Assembly: GCA_009602735.1 (NCBI GenBank)
Contig: WELA01001907.1
Coordinates: 171,159 to 235,158 of the forward strand
DNA: 64,000 bases
Source: Mesotaenium endlicherianum
Lineage: Eukaryota > Streptophyta > Zygnematophyceae > Zygnematales > Mesotaeniaceae
Reading direction: 5' to 3'
The number at the start of each line of letters is the position of its first letter. Positions within the stretch are counted from its first letter, which is position 1. The translations under genes and the position numbers were made by a program. Positions 43,096 to 54,370 of the stretch are shown one piece after another. The notes below the pieces were generated by a model, which was given only the letters and a program-made list of their open reading frames with translations, ran no database searches and was not told the DNA's origin.

Positions 43096-43820
43096 TGAAA
43101 TGAATCGACTTACCAAATAGGCGATTAACAATTAATAAAGATCTTTATATCAGCAAGTAATCTTTATGGTATTTTTCGTTAACTGGTTTAACGGCAAAGG
43201 ACAACACACTAGCAGTGAATTATACTCGTCAGTCAAATGAGAGTAAACTAGCATCAATATTGCAAATCAGTAAACTCATATATAAGCAAGGTTAGAAGAC
43301 AGTTGGTATCGATGGCTTCTCGCCTTGGATTCAGATCTCTCTCAGTAAGCTGTACAAGAGAGTTGGCCTCGTCTCCGAATGCCGAACCCGAGAGCAATGT
43401 CTAGCGTATGTACATGGAATGAGTTTACAGTTCAACGGTCAGTGCGATGGCACCGCCTACCCGGGAGTTAACCACGTTGGTAGGACCTCGGTTAACCAAA
43501 TTCACCGCCATCTCCCATCATCTCGAATCGCCATCCATCATAGGGATGTCGTCTGGCCATTCATCTAGCATAACACACTTAGATGCATATCGAGGCAGTT
43601 TGCTGCTACCGAGTACGGAAGTCAGCTGGCTGTCAAAGAATGTGTCAGCAAGCTGACTTAAGGTGACCTCAGCCTGCTACTTCCGGCCTGAGTCATTAAA
43701 CTGATATGGAGTAAAAAGTCCAGCAGACTGGTTGTTAACTAGAGTTCAGCAGGCTGAACTTATTTATTAACTATATTATTTAAATAAATATTATGTCAAC
43801 CAGTATACTGATTCATTACA
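43096..43820 (-). repeat. Element E 5' LTR
   Basis: 725 bp, partner of 35137-35858. It carries the palindromic core at 43456-43497. The outer edge meets the GTTAG duplication and the remainder of the G 3' LTR. Confidence 0.92.
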
Positions 43821-43825
43821 GTTAG

Positions 43826-44229
43826 TGGATTGTGTAGTAGAATATTCTAGAGTGTGATTGTGTGCGTGTAAGTGTGCTAGCTTGTCTAACTAGGCAAGGT
43901 CACCTACATGGAAGGAGCCATAGGAGAAGGTTCTGGAGGTACTTTGCTAGAGAGCACACTTAGAGTTAAAGGATAAAATGGGAAGCACAAGGAAGTAGAG
44001 GGGGCTTATCCTAGTCTAACCTTCGTATCTTGTACACGACTTTTCTTAATAAAGTGAGTTCTTTTCCACTCCTCTCTCATGTAGCCCTCTAACTCTTGCA
44101 AAGATGGCATACCACCAGGCCACTCCACCTTGTGTATGCAACTAGGAAAGGTCCTCGTGCACGCTTCCAGTCGCGGGTGAGGGTGCGTGAGTGTGCATGG
44201 GCGCACTCCCCGCACCCTCTCCCCTCTCA
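43826..44229 (+). repeat. Element G 3' LTR, second part
   Basis: 404 bp collinear with the end of the G 5' LTR, ending CCCCTCTCA before the GCACC duplication. With 34828-35136 it makes 713 bp. Confidence 0.92.
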
Positions 44230-44234
44230 GCACC

Positions 44235-44340
44235 TGCCACCTTTTAGCGCATCGTGGACAAGGAGCTGGGAGGGCTTTCCTTTTCTTGGTGTTACATTAA
44301 TGACGTGCTCATCTTCAGTGAGACGTACGAGGCAGCATGG
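44235..44340 (+). pseudogene. Element F reverse transcriptase remnant, catalytic loop
   Basis: Continues the RT interrupted by G: TGCCACC TTT then TAG (a stop in place of the Gln of NAPATFQ), then RIVDKELGGL and the catalytic loop CYINDVLIFSETYE. The first Asp of the metal-binding pair is Asn. After about 44335 similarity to RT stops abruptly, so F is truncated or broken again here. Confidence 0.75.
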
Positions 44341-45450
44341 CCAAGCATGCTCCCTTCTGGGGCGGCAGAGCCCCCTCGCCGCTAGGTGAAGTCACGGCGT
44401 GGCCCCCCTCCCGTCCCTCCTATTCCTCGTGCGGGTGAGAACTGAGCCCCCTGTCAATCCCCAGGCTGCATAGGCCAGGCGCTGCATGAGCCCCCCCTAG
44501 GGCCTCGCTTCTTATCGCCTTGGAGATGCCGTTCTTGCCTTTGTCCCCTTCCTCCTCCTTTCCATTTTTCAATGTTGTGTTTTTGCCCAAGTTGGCACAG
44601 TCATTCTCAAGGTCATCTGGATCCAAACGCTCACGCTTGTGTCGACGTGCCCTCTCAAGTTGTCAAGCTAGAATCGCGCGTGACTTACTCGCAGCTCGAG
44701 GCGCAATTGAGCTTATGTGGTATCTCCCATGGTCTTTGTTGCCGTGGCGACTCCGTGGTGGCGATCCGTGGTGGCGATCCTGCAAGTGGACAAAATCTTG
44801 GCCTAGCCTTTCACGTCTTACCTTCCACATCGTCAGATGTGTTGTGGCCATCTCTGGCCTGACAATCGGGTGGACCACGACCTGGCTTGTCCACCTCACC
44901 CATCCCGGTGTGTCTTGTTTTCTCATTGTATGCATTACGCATCCTGCATGACAAGGTCACTTTTAGTCCGCCAGCTCATGTCAACCTTGCCATATTGATC
45001 CTGCTTGGTTTTTCGCGGTCAAACTAGACTTTGCGCCGTACTTTGACTCGTCGTATCTTCCCTTGCGCGTGTTAGACCGACAATGAATTTAAGTCGCAAC
45101 AAAGAGCGCCTCTTTGAATACTGTGAATCTTGTTGTGTCTAGCCGCATCAGACCCAAGGCATGTGTGATGCTCTCTAGCACGTGTGTGCCATTTACCTGG
45201 TCGATGTGCCGATGGCCCTTCATGCGTGCATGCGCTGCCCGGTCGGCTGGTCGGTGCTCCCTGCACGTGAAGGATAAACCTAGACGATCAACCTTCGCAC
45301 GTGTGTCGCTGGTAGGTTGCCTGTGATTGACCAATTTTTGGTCATCTTGCATTGGCTCCAGCCTGTGAGAGGGTTAACACTTAGTGTTCTCACAGTTACT
45401 TTGTCCTCTCTCAGCACTTTCTACAGGACTTGTAAACTTTGCAAAAAAGA
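44341..45450. other. Unassigned GC-rich region between elements F and H
   Basis: No domain recognised in any frame, and no LTR of the families seen elsewhere. It could include the unseen 3' LTR of H or degraded remainder of F. A short local repeat (GTGGTGGCGATCC twice near 44754-44780) is the only structure noted. Confidence 0.4.
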
Positions 45451-45514
45451 TCATTGAACTTAATCTTTTTTATACCCCTCCCTTTCCACTGAGTGTCCCT
45501 GCTTCTTAGCTATG

Positions 45515-45840
45515 AATTAATTTTGTTGTCCAACTTTCTCGCTGGGTGGTTTAGAAAGGCAGCCAGGACAGTCCCAACGTCTTGCCACGATCTCTTCCTT
45601 ACCAGTGCAGAAAGTGTGCCATCTGGCACCATACTTATCACAAGTACCGATTGCCTCTTGATCGTCCAGCACTTTGCAGCTGGCACATGGTGTAGCTTGC
45701 ACCAATGCCACCGGCACAGCCCTAGCAGTAGCATGAGCATTTGAAAAATGACATAGTGAACAATTCTGCTCATGATCTCTTATGGTCTTACCATCAGAGC
45801 CTACCAGCTCAAACACACCGCTTCCTAACACATGTCTCAC
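45515..45840 (-). pseudogene. Element H integrase C-terminus with PHD-like zinc finger
   Basis: A 107-residue frame. The first part (HVLGSGVFELVGSDGKTIRD, HEQNCSLCH) is a gypsy integrase C-terminal barrel. From about residue 50, PCASCKVLDDQEAIGTCDKY continues into GARWHTFC and, after 12 residues, WDCPGC. This is the PHD pattern Cys-x2-Cys ... Cys-x2-[Cys] ... His-x2-Cys ... Trp-x-Cys-x2-Cys, with the fourth ligand Tyr (TAT, one transition from TGT). PHD fingers read histone H3 tails, so the domain could replace the chromodomain as a targeting module. Other zinc-finger assignments are possible. Confidence 0.7.
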
Positions 45841-46380
45841 GCATAAGATGACTGCACCTGAAATGTTTTCGATGGTGGTCTTGGTTTGTCGCTTTCTGGA
45901 GACGAAGTCTCCTTCCTGGATTTGTGTGAGTTGCAGACGATGGTTGCCATCTCGAGTCTTTGAGTAGCAATGGGTGTCTTGCTTTCAGGCAATGTTTAAG
46001 TTGTTCAGAGCAGCTGGCATCATGCGCTCAAACAACGCCTTTCGGCACAACATAACTTTTAGCAGCTCTTCCAGGCTGTCCAAATTCTTCACCTGTTCAA
46101 TTTCCAGCTTGATGTTGCTAGGCACCACTGGATTCTTTCCCAAACAAGATTTGGAATAGCGAGTAATTTGCCAAGGCAACCTGCTTGCTGAACGATTACC
46201 AATCATGACAGGGCCAGTTCCCAGTCTTGTTTATCATGCTCCAAGCAATACTTAATGCTTTACACTATTCTTTTTGCCAGACTATCTCCTTGCGAATGGT
46301 CTCTAGAAGTGGTGCGATGATCAATGAAACATCTTTTCAAGAGTTTTAATTAAATCCTTGAAACTCAGATCCTTAGTCTG

Positions 46381-46770
46381 TCAGCACTTCTGCTGGAGCT
46401 CTATGGCGCACAATACATTGTTGAGAAGTGCTTCTGCACTTCCCAGACTTGTTTTTCCAGTAAGAGGAATATGCTCTATCCACCTAGAGAAATTCTTAAT
46501 CATAACCATAATGTACTTATTGCCTTGCTTGGATAGCGGTAGCTCATCTGCAAGATCGCAACTCCAGCAGTAGCCTAGGCCCATAATTGGCAGAGGTTGC
46601 AAATGCGAGTGCTGTTGTGTTAAACCAACCTTGACGCGGTCACAGCTTTGGCAGGCTTTGACCACGTCATTGCACTGCTGCTTCATGCCCCTCCACCAAA
46701 AAAACAGCTCTAAAAGAATGTAAGTCTTTTTGACACCATAGACTCCTGTGTTTTCGTGCATTTCCTGCAC
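46381..46770 (-). pseudogene. Element H integrase zinc-binding domain and core start
   Basis: 130 residues: HENTGVYGVKKTY ... CNDVVKACQSCDRVK (His2Cys2 with the second His replaced), then LPIMGLGYCWSCDLADELP and YIMVMIKNFSRWIEHIPLTG. The usual first catalytic Asp (DxFSRW) is Asn in KNFSRW. Later core motifs up to 45850 are only readable in fragments. Inactive integrase. Confidence 0.8.
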
Positions 46771-46943
46771 TAGAGTTTGTCTCGATTGGGTTGTGGCACC
46801 AAATTTTCTTCGCCATTGTCCTCAATTTTGAACAGGTTGTTGCGTTTCCAGCAAAACCTTTTAGCGCAATGGTTCACTTGGTCTCTCTCTTTTGAAGTAA
46901 TCCTTCCAATTGGACTTTTGTTTTCAACCAGTGCATTGTGGCT

Positions 46944-47534
46944 TCATCCTTCCAAATCTCTGAATTGAACAAAGGTATCTGGCTCTGCCATGCCAGCCGT
47001 TTTGACCAGACAGGCTGCCAACTCTACTGGACTGCTCGCATCTTCATCTTCACGAACACCTGCTTGGTCGTCAGAGGATGGATTCCTGCTAGGTCCATCG
47101 GCGTCGTTTTTCAGTACACCTGCTCGGTGCACCACTGTTATCTGATACTCCTGTAGCTTGAGTGCCCAGCGAGAGAGGTCTCCATACTTCATCAGCCATA
47201 TTCATGACAAGTAATTTGTGATCAACGTGCAGGGTTTTCCCAAAGATTACTCTCTGGAGTGTGCAACGGCGCAGACCACTGCTAGTAGCTCTCTTTCGTA
47301 AGATGAATAATTGCTTTCTGCTCTGTTGTTAGAGCGTGAAGCATAGGCAATCACGTACTCCTCCCAAGGGTTTTTAGCGTGAATGAGAACTGATCCAATC
47401 CCCACCCGACTCCAATCGGTGTGCACGTTAAAAGGCTTGGAATGATTCAGAGTCCGTAGGATTGGGCATGTTACTAGCCTTTCCTTCAACTCGTTCATGG
47501 CTTTCTCCGGGGGGTCTGTCCACACAAAAAGCAC
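46944..47534 (-). pseudogene. Element H RNase H
   Basis: Blocks 47534-47247 (FVWTDPPEKAMNELKERLVT, FNVHTDWSRVGIGSVLIH, AESNYSSYERELLAVVCAV) and 47192-46944 (YGDLSRWALKLQEYQITVVH, NDADGPSRNP). The HTDWS and YERELLA motifs are RNase H active-site strands, with the Asp and Glu kept. A frameshift lies between the blocks. The spacing and ending (ADGPSRNP) are typical of gypsy RNase H. Confidence 0.85.
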
Positions 47535-48400
47535 GTTCGTTTCAGGAATTCTGTGAAGGATTTAGCAATTTTGCTATAATCTTCCACACGTTTACGATAG
47601 TATATGCTTAGCCCTAGCAGAGCTCTTAGCTTATACACATTCGCTGGTGCAAGAATTTTGTAGATAGCCTCAATCTTTACCGGCTGAGGTGACATAGCAT
47701 TGTTTCCAATCTCATGTCTAGGTAAAGCACGCGTGCACTTTTCAAGATGCAGTGTCATTTGGAATTTCTCTGGACGCAGAAACACTTGTTCCAAGTGCTC
47801 AAGATGCTGCTTGACTAATTAACTTACTAAACACCACATCATCATCAATGTAAAGTTTTGCAAAGCACATTCCTGTAGTACCTTGTCCATACTTCTTTGA
47901 AAAATGGCAGAGGTGTATTCATTCGAAAGACATCACTGCCGTAATCTCTTTAAGCCCAGAAAACAGTCTGCCCTTGATCTTCGATTTTCATAGAGATCTG
48001 GTTGAAGCGTTGCTGCGGATCAATTTGCTGAACACCTTCCCAGTGGTGGCCAATAGAGAAGATTTGCTATGGCGTGGGCATTTCGTACCTGTCTGGGTCA
48101 GTGTGGGGAATTAATCTTCTCTAATCATCACACATACGAGTGGCACCATAGTTGCCAGCTTCGTCCTTTTTAGCGACTACTACTGCTGGAATCCCATATA
48201 CTGAGGTCAATTTTCCAATCATGCCAAGCTTAGCAGCTCGTGGCAAATTTTCTCCCAATCTGTCTGACTGAGCTTATGCGGCCCAAGTCTAACAAATTTG
48301 TCAGTGATTAGCGTGACTTCACACACGCTTGAAGAGGTTTCGCCAATTTTTTCCTTTGTAAAAGTGAACACCTTGCGGTGCTTAGTCAACAATCTTTCTA
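47495..48400 (-). pseudogene. Element H reverse transcriptase
   Basis: 47794-47495 gives the thumb (LEKCTRALPRHEIGNNAMSP, KLRALLGLSIYYRKRVEDYS). Near 47826-47860 the catalytic loop reads KLYIDDDVVFSK, so the Asp pair is present. Upstream to about 48350 pieces of palm and fingers appear in shifting frames (near 48155-48190, VVVAKKDEAGNYGAT). Heavily frameshifted and inactive. Confidence 0.75.
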
Positions 48401-49535
48401 CTTGTGCTCTTTCCTAGGCAAACACCATTTTTCCAATGGCAAACATCTTTGCTTCAAGTTGCTTCATCTCCAGCAAAGGCATCAAATAATTGCTACTCTT
48501 TGGATTCTAGTTGAGGATTTGCATCCTCCACCTTATCCTTTGGTTTTTGAACCTGACTCTTTGGTGTTGGAGTGGCAGGATTTACAGCTTGCTCCTCTAG
48601 AGGCTGGAACTTAGGCTCTTCAACCTTTCCCTTCAGCGACATGCGCTTACCTGGGGGTCGGCGCCTCTTCTTGCCGTGCTGCTGAGTGTAACTTAAACGT
48701 TTCTTGGCTGGCTATCTTTGACGTAGGTGCTCGTCTTCAGCGGTCCAGCTAGTGCCAACCACCCCACCTTGTTCAAGCGTGGGGTGAATTGTGCCAATTA
48801 GCCATCCTGCAGCGTCGTCGTTAGCTGGTCTGGGACCCACGGTCCATCTCCACTGCTGCTCAATAGCTCTCAAAGGGGCAACTGTAACTCCAAGGGCTTC
48901 GTCCAATGGCGGCATAAATGTGCAATACCCGGCGGGGTAGTGCTGCTGCCGCAGCTCCACTAGCTGGTCGCAGACTGTGTTTGCCTTAGTCTTGAGTTCG
49001 CTTGTCCTTCTCATGGTGCTGAGCTCCCTCTACACCACTTTTGAAGCTGCGGGTGCTGGTGCTGTCCTTCCCTCCTTTTCAGAGGTTGACGGCTGCACCA
49101 TAGGTATGTGGAGATTCATTTTTGCGGCCTTGCGTAGTAAACTTGCTTCGCCTTCCTTCTCCAAGACATCGTGGATGAACTTGAGTGGTGGGCCCACTGT
49201 TTCTTTCGGCACGCCAGCTCTATGAAATTCACCACTATATTTTTGATAACGTTCAAGCTGGCGCCCGTAAACAACGTTTTTCTCACGTGCTACATTCTTA
49301 GGCTTCTTTGCAAAAGCCCTTGGTCTCCTCCTATACTAGTTCCTTCTTTGCAGTGCATACCGTCAACTTCGGTGGTTGTCACAGCTGGTCTTCAGTGGGG
49401 GGTCTCATTGCAACGTTTTGGGTTGTGAATAATTCCAAGTTACCACATAGGTTGTCTGGGAGTTGCCCCTCCACACTTTAGTGGTCAGACAACCACCCTT
49501 CCACCCTATCCTCTGCCTCCTCAGCGTATGATAGC

Positions 49536-50279
49536 TGTAAGGTCATAGGTTTATAAAGTGCATTTTTGAGTTTCATGAAAGTGTGTTTTGTTTGTATAAT
49601 AGTATAGAGTGCATTTTTGTGGTCATTTTGATATAAAGTTCATCGAATTTGGTCAAGTATTGAGAGAGTTATGGATTTCCGAAGTTTAATTAGTTTTGAG
49701 GTCGGTTGACGACTGTCCTTAATTCGCGGTGAGCGCGACCGTCGGATTGACCGACAGCGTCGAGCGATCTGGCCCGTTAGAATGAACTCGAACCTTCACG
49801 TAAGTTCGGCTGACGCGGAGTGCCGACTAGGTCGATTTACCTAGAAGTTTCGGTTTAGCCTAGCGCGTCTAACATAGAATATTCTAGTAATGTCGATGCA
49901 TGTATGTGGACGTCAATTCGGCCCGACACGTCAGATTAGACTGATCTGGCTCACTCACGAATATTCCGGAAGGGACGATTTGACGAACACTTAGGAAAAT
50001 CCGTAGCTTCCTCCTAGAGAGGAGCACTTAGGCAAAACATTATAAATAGGCATTACTTCTTTGTTTCTTATCAGTTTTCACTTTTGTAAATTTCTACGGG
50101 TTTGTAATGACAAGGCCTTTCATCCTACATCATTTGTGAGTAGTTTCTTGATACTCAAATTGTTGAGTAATTTTCCTAAGTTTTCTTAGTGATATGCCGC
50201 TGCACTCTTTAGTATGATTGCAACTAGTTCCTTTCCTCGTGAGTTACTACGCTTCCACTAAGGCACTCTGCCCCTTTCG
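49536..50279 (+). repeat. Solo LTR of family A in element H
   Basis: 744 bp, starts TGTAAGGTCATAGG and ends CCCCTTTCG (canonical CA changed to CG), flanked by perfect ATAGC (49531-49535, 50280-50284). A TATA-like TATAAATA lies near 50041. Third copy of this LTR in the window. Confidence 0.92.
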
Positions 50280-50771
50280 ATAGCGCAGGCATTTCCATTT
50301 CTGGAAGCTCTGACATTACTTCCTCTGGTTGAGCAGGTTCCTCCGCTCCTAGAAGGAGGTGGCTCACCCTCCTTCTTGGAGATTACCATATTGATAATAG
50401 CAAATTGCAGCGATTGGGCTGCTTGTGCTGCTTTCTCTCTTCGACATTTTGTCGAGTCTACCTCCACCAATTGGTCCATCATCTGCCTGGTGATCTTACC
50501 TGCCATCAGGCAGATTGTACTCAGCAAACACTCCTCCTTGGTCAAAGCTTGGCCAGATATGTGCAGTGTTGTGGCCGACCACTTCTTCCCCTCCTCCTTC
50601 CATAAATATTTCCAAGAAGATGGCCCTCCTGAATTCACTTGATGACGAGAAGGTAGACTTCGCTGACACTTGGTTCTTTTTTAAGCCCATTTGCAAAGGT
50701 TACACTGGCGCTCCTTGGAATCGTCTTTAGGGCTTTCCTAGCCCGAAGTCGCGTTTGACCATTCTAGAGGT

Positions 50772-51485
50772 TGTAATGAATCAATATGTTGGTTAGATGA
50801 AATATTCATTTATATGTGTTAGTAATTAAGTTCACTTTACTGTATTGGAGTAATTTCAAGTCCGCTAGATTCATAATATTTAGTTTAATGACTCAGCCGG
50901 GAACAGCAGGCTGCAGTTAAATTAGGTCAGCCTGCTGACACATTCTTTGATAGTCAGCTGACTGCCGGGTTTGGTAGCCGTGAACTGCCTAGTTATGAAT
51001 ATAAGTGTGGTGTGCTAGATTAGTGGCCAGATGACACCCTTAAGATGGATGGCGATTTGGGATGATGGGAGATGGCTGTGGATTTGGTCAGCCGAGGTCC
51101 TACCAACGTGGTTAACTCCCGGGTAGGCGATGCCATTGCACTTGTCGTTGAACAGTAAACTCATTCCATGTACATATGCTAGGTGTTGCTCTCGAGTTCG
51201 GCATTCGAAAACGAGGCCAACTCTCTTGTACAGCTTACTGAGAGAGATCCGAATCCAAGGCGAGAAGCCATTAATACGCACTGTCTTCTAACCTTGCTTA
51301 TGTATGAGTTTACTGATTGCATGATTGATGCTAGTTTATTTGCATTTGACTTGAGAGTATTACCCCTTGCTAGCGTGTTGTCTTTTGATGTTAAATTTGT
51401 ATACAAAAAATACCATAAAGATTGCTTGCTGATATAAAGATCTTTAATTATTTCTAATCGCCTATTGGTAAATTGATTCATTTCA
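50772..51485 (+). repeat. Solo LTR of family B/E in element H
   Basis: 714 bp, TGTAATGAAT ... ATTCATTTCA, flanked by GAGGT (50767-50771) and AAGGT (51486-51490). It contains the palindromic core at 51089-51129. Orientation is opposite to elements B and E. Confidence 0.9.
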
Positions 51486-51849
51486 AAGGTGGTGGAGTAT
51501 ATGCTAGATTAGTATTCCAGCTCGTGGTGTCGGCTTTAAGTGCCTGCTCCCATCATCTGTGACCATTCCCCACTTCTATGGAGCTTGTATGAGAGGTGGA
51601 TTCGTGCTGTGGATTTTCCCTTTCGAAGGGCATGGTCCTGACAGGTGTGTCTTGATTGTTAGGCAATGTCTGATGCCGTGCCGGCGTCTCTTTACCCCTG
51701 GTTGAAAATCTCTTCTCAAGGTCAAGAGTGGTCTCCCTTCTCAAAGGTGGTGTAGGCCTTCAATTAAACTCATATTTCCGCAGCGCGGTGATTTTCCTTT
51801 CCAAGGTCGTTTCATGCTCAGATGCAATTTCTGGGTCTTGCATGGACTC

Positions 51850-52547
51850 TGTTATGACTTAGTTTATTGGTAGATATAACTTATAATATTCATTTTAAAA
51901 TAATAGTCAAGTCCAGCTTATTGAATTTTAGTTAATATTAAGTCTACTGGAGTTTCACTTAATTTCAGTATAATGACTTTGCCAAGGGCAGCGAGCTGAA
52001 GTCAACTGAAGTCAGCTTGCTAGCAAATTCTTTGATAACCAGCTGATTGCCTTAAGCGGTACTAGCAAAGCGCCGAGTACAGCACCTAAGTGTAATATGT
52101 TAGATGAATAGCCAAATGATGCCTTAGACGGATGGCAATTCAGAATGATGGGAGATGGCAGTGGATTTGGTTAGCCGAGGTCCTACCAACGTGGTTAACT
52201 CTCGGGTAGGCGGTGCCATCGCATTTGTTGTTGAACAGTGAAACTCATTCCATGTACATATGCTAGGTATTGCTCTGGGTTTGACATTCGAAAAGAAACC
52301 CAACTCTTTGTACAGACTACTGAGAGAATATCTGAATCCAAGGCTGCAGGTCGTTACACGAACAGCTTACAAATCTTGCTTATATATGAATTACTGATGC
52401 TCGTGACTTGCATTTGATTTGTGAGGTTTGCTTGACGCTAATTGTGTGGTCTTTTGCTATTTAATGAGTTAACAAATAATTACCCTGAAGATTACAGGCC
52501 TCAATCTCCAATTCGCTTGGAAATTCTTGTTTCCCTGAACCAATTCA
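51850..52547 (+). repeat. Diverged solo LTR of the B/E superfamily
   Basis: About 698 bp, TGTTATGACT ... CAATTCA, flanked by ACTC (51846-51849, 52548-52551). Collinear with but clearly more diverged than the LTR at 50772. The core CCTACCAACGTGGTTAACTC near 52181-52200 is almost unchanged. Confidence 0.75.
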
Positions 52548-52551
52548 ACTC

Positions 52552-54370
52552 AAGTTTTCAGAAGTAAAACAGAAGCGTTTGACTTCCAAATAGGCTTCCG
52601 CCTAAATTGAAAGGCCTAAAAGTATACAAGATTTGGTCTGCAAAAAATATGTCTAAACAAGTCAACAAGCAACGCCAAGTTTCAAAAAATATGGCCCACT
52701 CGGGCTTTTGCTTAACTTTCACGAAGTCACAGCTTACAAAACTTTGAAAATGCAGCGTCTATGCAGACCTGGCCTGAGTCTTTTGCTCACAGCCACGCCT
52801 AGCTGTTCTTTACTGCTGGCTAAGCTCACTCATTTCCTCACTGAGGCGATTCTTGAAAACTCCGCTCTTACCTTCAGCAACTCGACATTTGAGAATTCTG
52901 AGAAATTGGACACCAACACGACACTCACCATTTGTATGCTCTTCACACGCTTGTGGTGGTTGGTCTGAAGTGCTAAGATCGCCTATCAGATCCTATCTGC
53001 AAGCTCTCTACGATTTCAAGTGGAACTCCCTTCTTGGGAACTCTTGAATCCTTACTTTTCTATAATACAAAGAGGAAGGATCTCTAAGGTCGACAGAAGC
53101 GTGCCTTCTCCGGTTCCAATTGTGGCTTTGGAACTGCTTCTCCTTTGCGCTCTCTTCTTCTCCTTCTCTCTCATTCGCCCTTCTTTTTGCTCCTTGGCCA
53201 AATGTGCGAGGCAAGAATGAGGCAAACTGTGCGTGCTTGGGCCTACCTCAGGCACCACACAAGCACCCCTCTTTCGAGGGTGTCGGACTTAATCATCGGC
53301 TTAGCTTGCATGCAGTTCTTGCTGCCGTTGCTCGTAACAGCTTAAGTTATTTGATGTCACTTAGAAGTTAGCATGCATGCATGCCTTGTGATCGTTGAGC
53401 GTGACGACTTTGCTTTTCGATCAACATGCACGCCTACGTGGCCGCTGAGCCTATGTCTCCTGAGGTGGCAGATTCGTCGTGTTAGCGCCATTCGAAGTCC
53501 AAGGATGAGGTGGTTTGCCATCTTAACACAGCCTAACTTGGCGATTGCCAAGCTGGCTGCTTTGTCAGCTTTGCCTTACTTGGCAGCTGTTGGCGTGGAC
53601 CATTTACATGTCCTAGTGGGATCAACCTTCTCAGCTGACTTCAATTATCAATCCCCACCCATCGCTGAGTGTCGATTTTGACTCGTTCCAGTCACCTTCA
53701 CATGTAACCTTGACTTTGCTTTCAACGTCGACTATGCTCATATCAGTGGTTTGGTCGGTGGATCAACGTTGACCTTCCGTACCTGGTGCGGCCGTGACTT
53801 GCGCCACGCGTGCTGCGTCGTCCAACTGATAAGAAGTCGCGACAGTTTCTATACTATTAGAGGTTTGGGAGCTAACTCAGAACTCTGTACCTGTCGGCCA
53901 GCTTGCCCCGAGAGGTTGACCTCCTTGGACGTGCTACTCGCCCATTCTTGGACCCAACTTGACCCTCGAGTACGTCAATGTCTGACTATTTTCGCAGAAG
54001 TGGGCAGATGTCACTAAAAGTGGGTGACTGGGTTAAACCAGTTAATAATACCAGTCAAAACGACCCCCAATTTGCCCCAAATTGCCATCTTTCGCAGGCT
54101 GTGCCGTATATACTGGTATATACTGCTATATATGGCAGTAATTTATAAGTTGGAAGGCTGGTAAAGCAGACGACGTTTTTCGCCCCGCCAATAACGCCGG
54201 AGGCAAGATCAAGTTTTCTCTGAAGCTGACGTGTTATTCGGGGCAACGGAGAACTGATCCAAAGTCGGTCTTTGGTTACGGACTTGGTCAGTTCCCTTCG
54301 ATCACTTTTTATTTCTCGAGGATACATCTCCGTTAGAGTGGTGTAGCAATATTTCAACACACTTGAACAC
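52552..54370. other. Intergenic region between the transposon nest and the gene cluster
   Basis: No recognisable gene or element. Short frames on both strands lack domains. The last few hundred bases before 54371 are the likely promoter and 5' untranslated region of the following gene. Confidence 0.5.

Larger units (their letters stand above)
35137..43820 (-). mobile_element. Ty3/gypsy chromovirus element E, nearly intact, with extra 3' ORFs
   Basis: 8684-bp minus-strand element inserted in the 3' LTR of G with perfect GTTAG duplications (35132-35136, 43821-43825). 5' LTR 43096-43820, PBS 43083-43094, gag 43061-41946, protease-RT-RNase H-integrase 41680-37863 ending in a chromodomain, then two additional frames (37615-36115) before the polypurine tract (about 35859-35869) and 3' LTR 35137-35858. 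It is the sister copy of element B and serves as the reference for reading B's broken pieces. Two single-N joins (38412, 39029) lie in integrase. Confidence 0.94.
30863..44229 (+). mobile_element. Non-autonomous gypsy-derived LTR element G, split by element E
   Basis: Plus-strand element with perfect GCACC duplications (30858-30862, 44230-44234). 5' LTR 30863-31575 (713 bp), PBS TGGTATAGGAGC (31578-31589), internal region of about 3.25 kb, polypurine tract GAGGAGGGGGA (34814-34824), and a 3' LTR split by E into 34828-35136 and 43826-44229. The two halves sum to 713 bp, equal to the 5' LTR. The internal region has no RT, RNase H or integrase, so it would depend on proteins from a relative. LTR sequence is related to family A. 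Confidence 0.9.
45515..51842 (-). mobile_element. Decayed Ty3/gypsy element H with PHD-like integrase tail
   Basis: Minus-strand gypsy element of a lineage different from A-E. Integrase tail with a PHD-like finger (45517-45840), integrase zinc-binding domain and core start (46381-46770), RNase H (46944-47534), RT (47495-48400), then a long gag region up to a possible start Met at 51842. Frames are broken throughout. It is punctured by solo LTRs at 49536-50279 and 50772-51485, and another LTR (51850-52547) lies directly upstream of the presumed gag start. Its own LTRs were not identified. Confidence 0.78.
48401..51842 (-). pseudogene. Element H gag region, interrupted by solo LTRs
   Basis: Minus-strand frames in several pieces, 51842-51491, 50771-50285 and 49530-48410, separated by two solo LTRs. 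A plausible start is MQDPEIASEHETTLERK at 51842. The later part is basic (KRLSYTQQHGKKRRRPPGKR near 48650-48710), as expected for a nucleic-acid-binding C-terminus. Frames such as 50638-50258 (MMDQLVEVDSTKCRREKAAQ) continue across the solo LTR at its ATAGC duplication. No zinc knuckle was found. Assignment rests on position between RT and a start codon. Confidence 0.55.
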
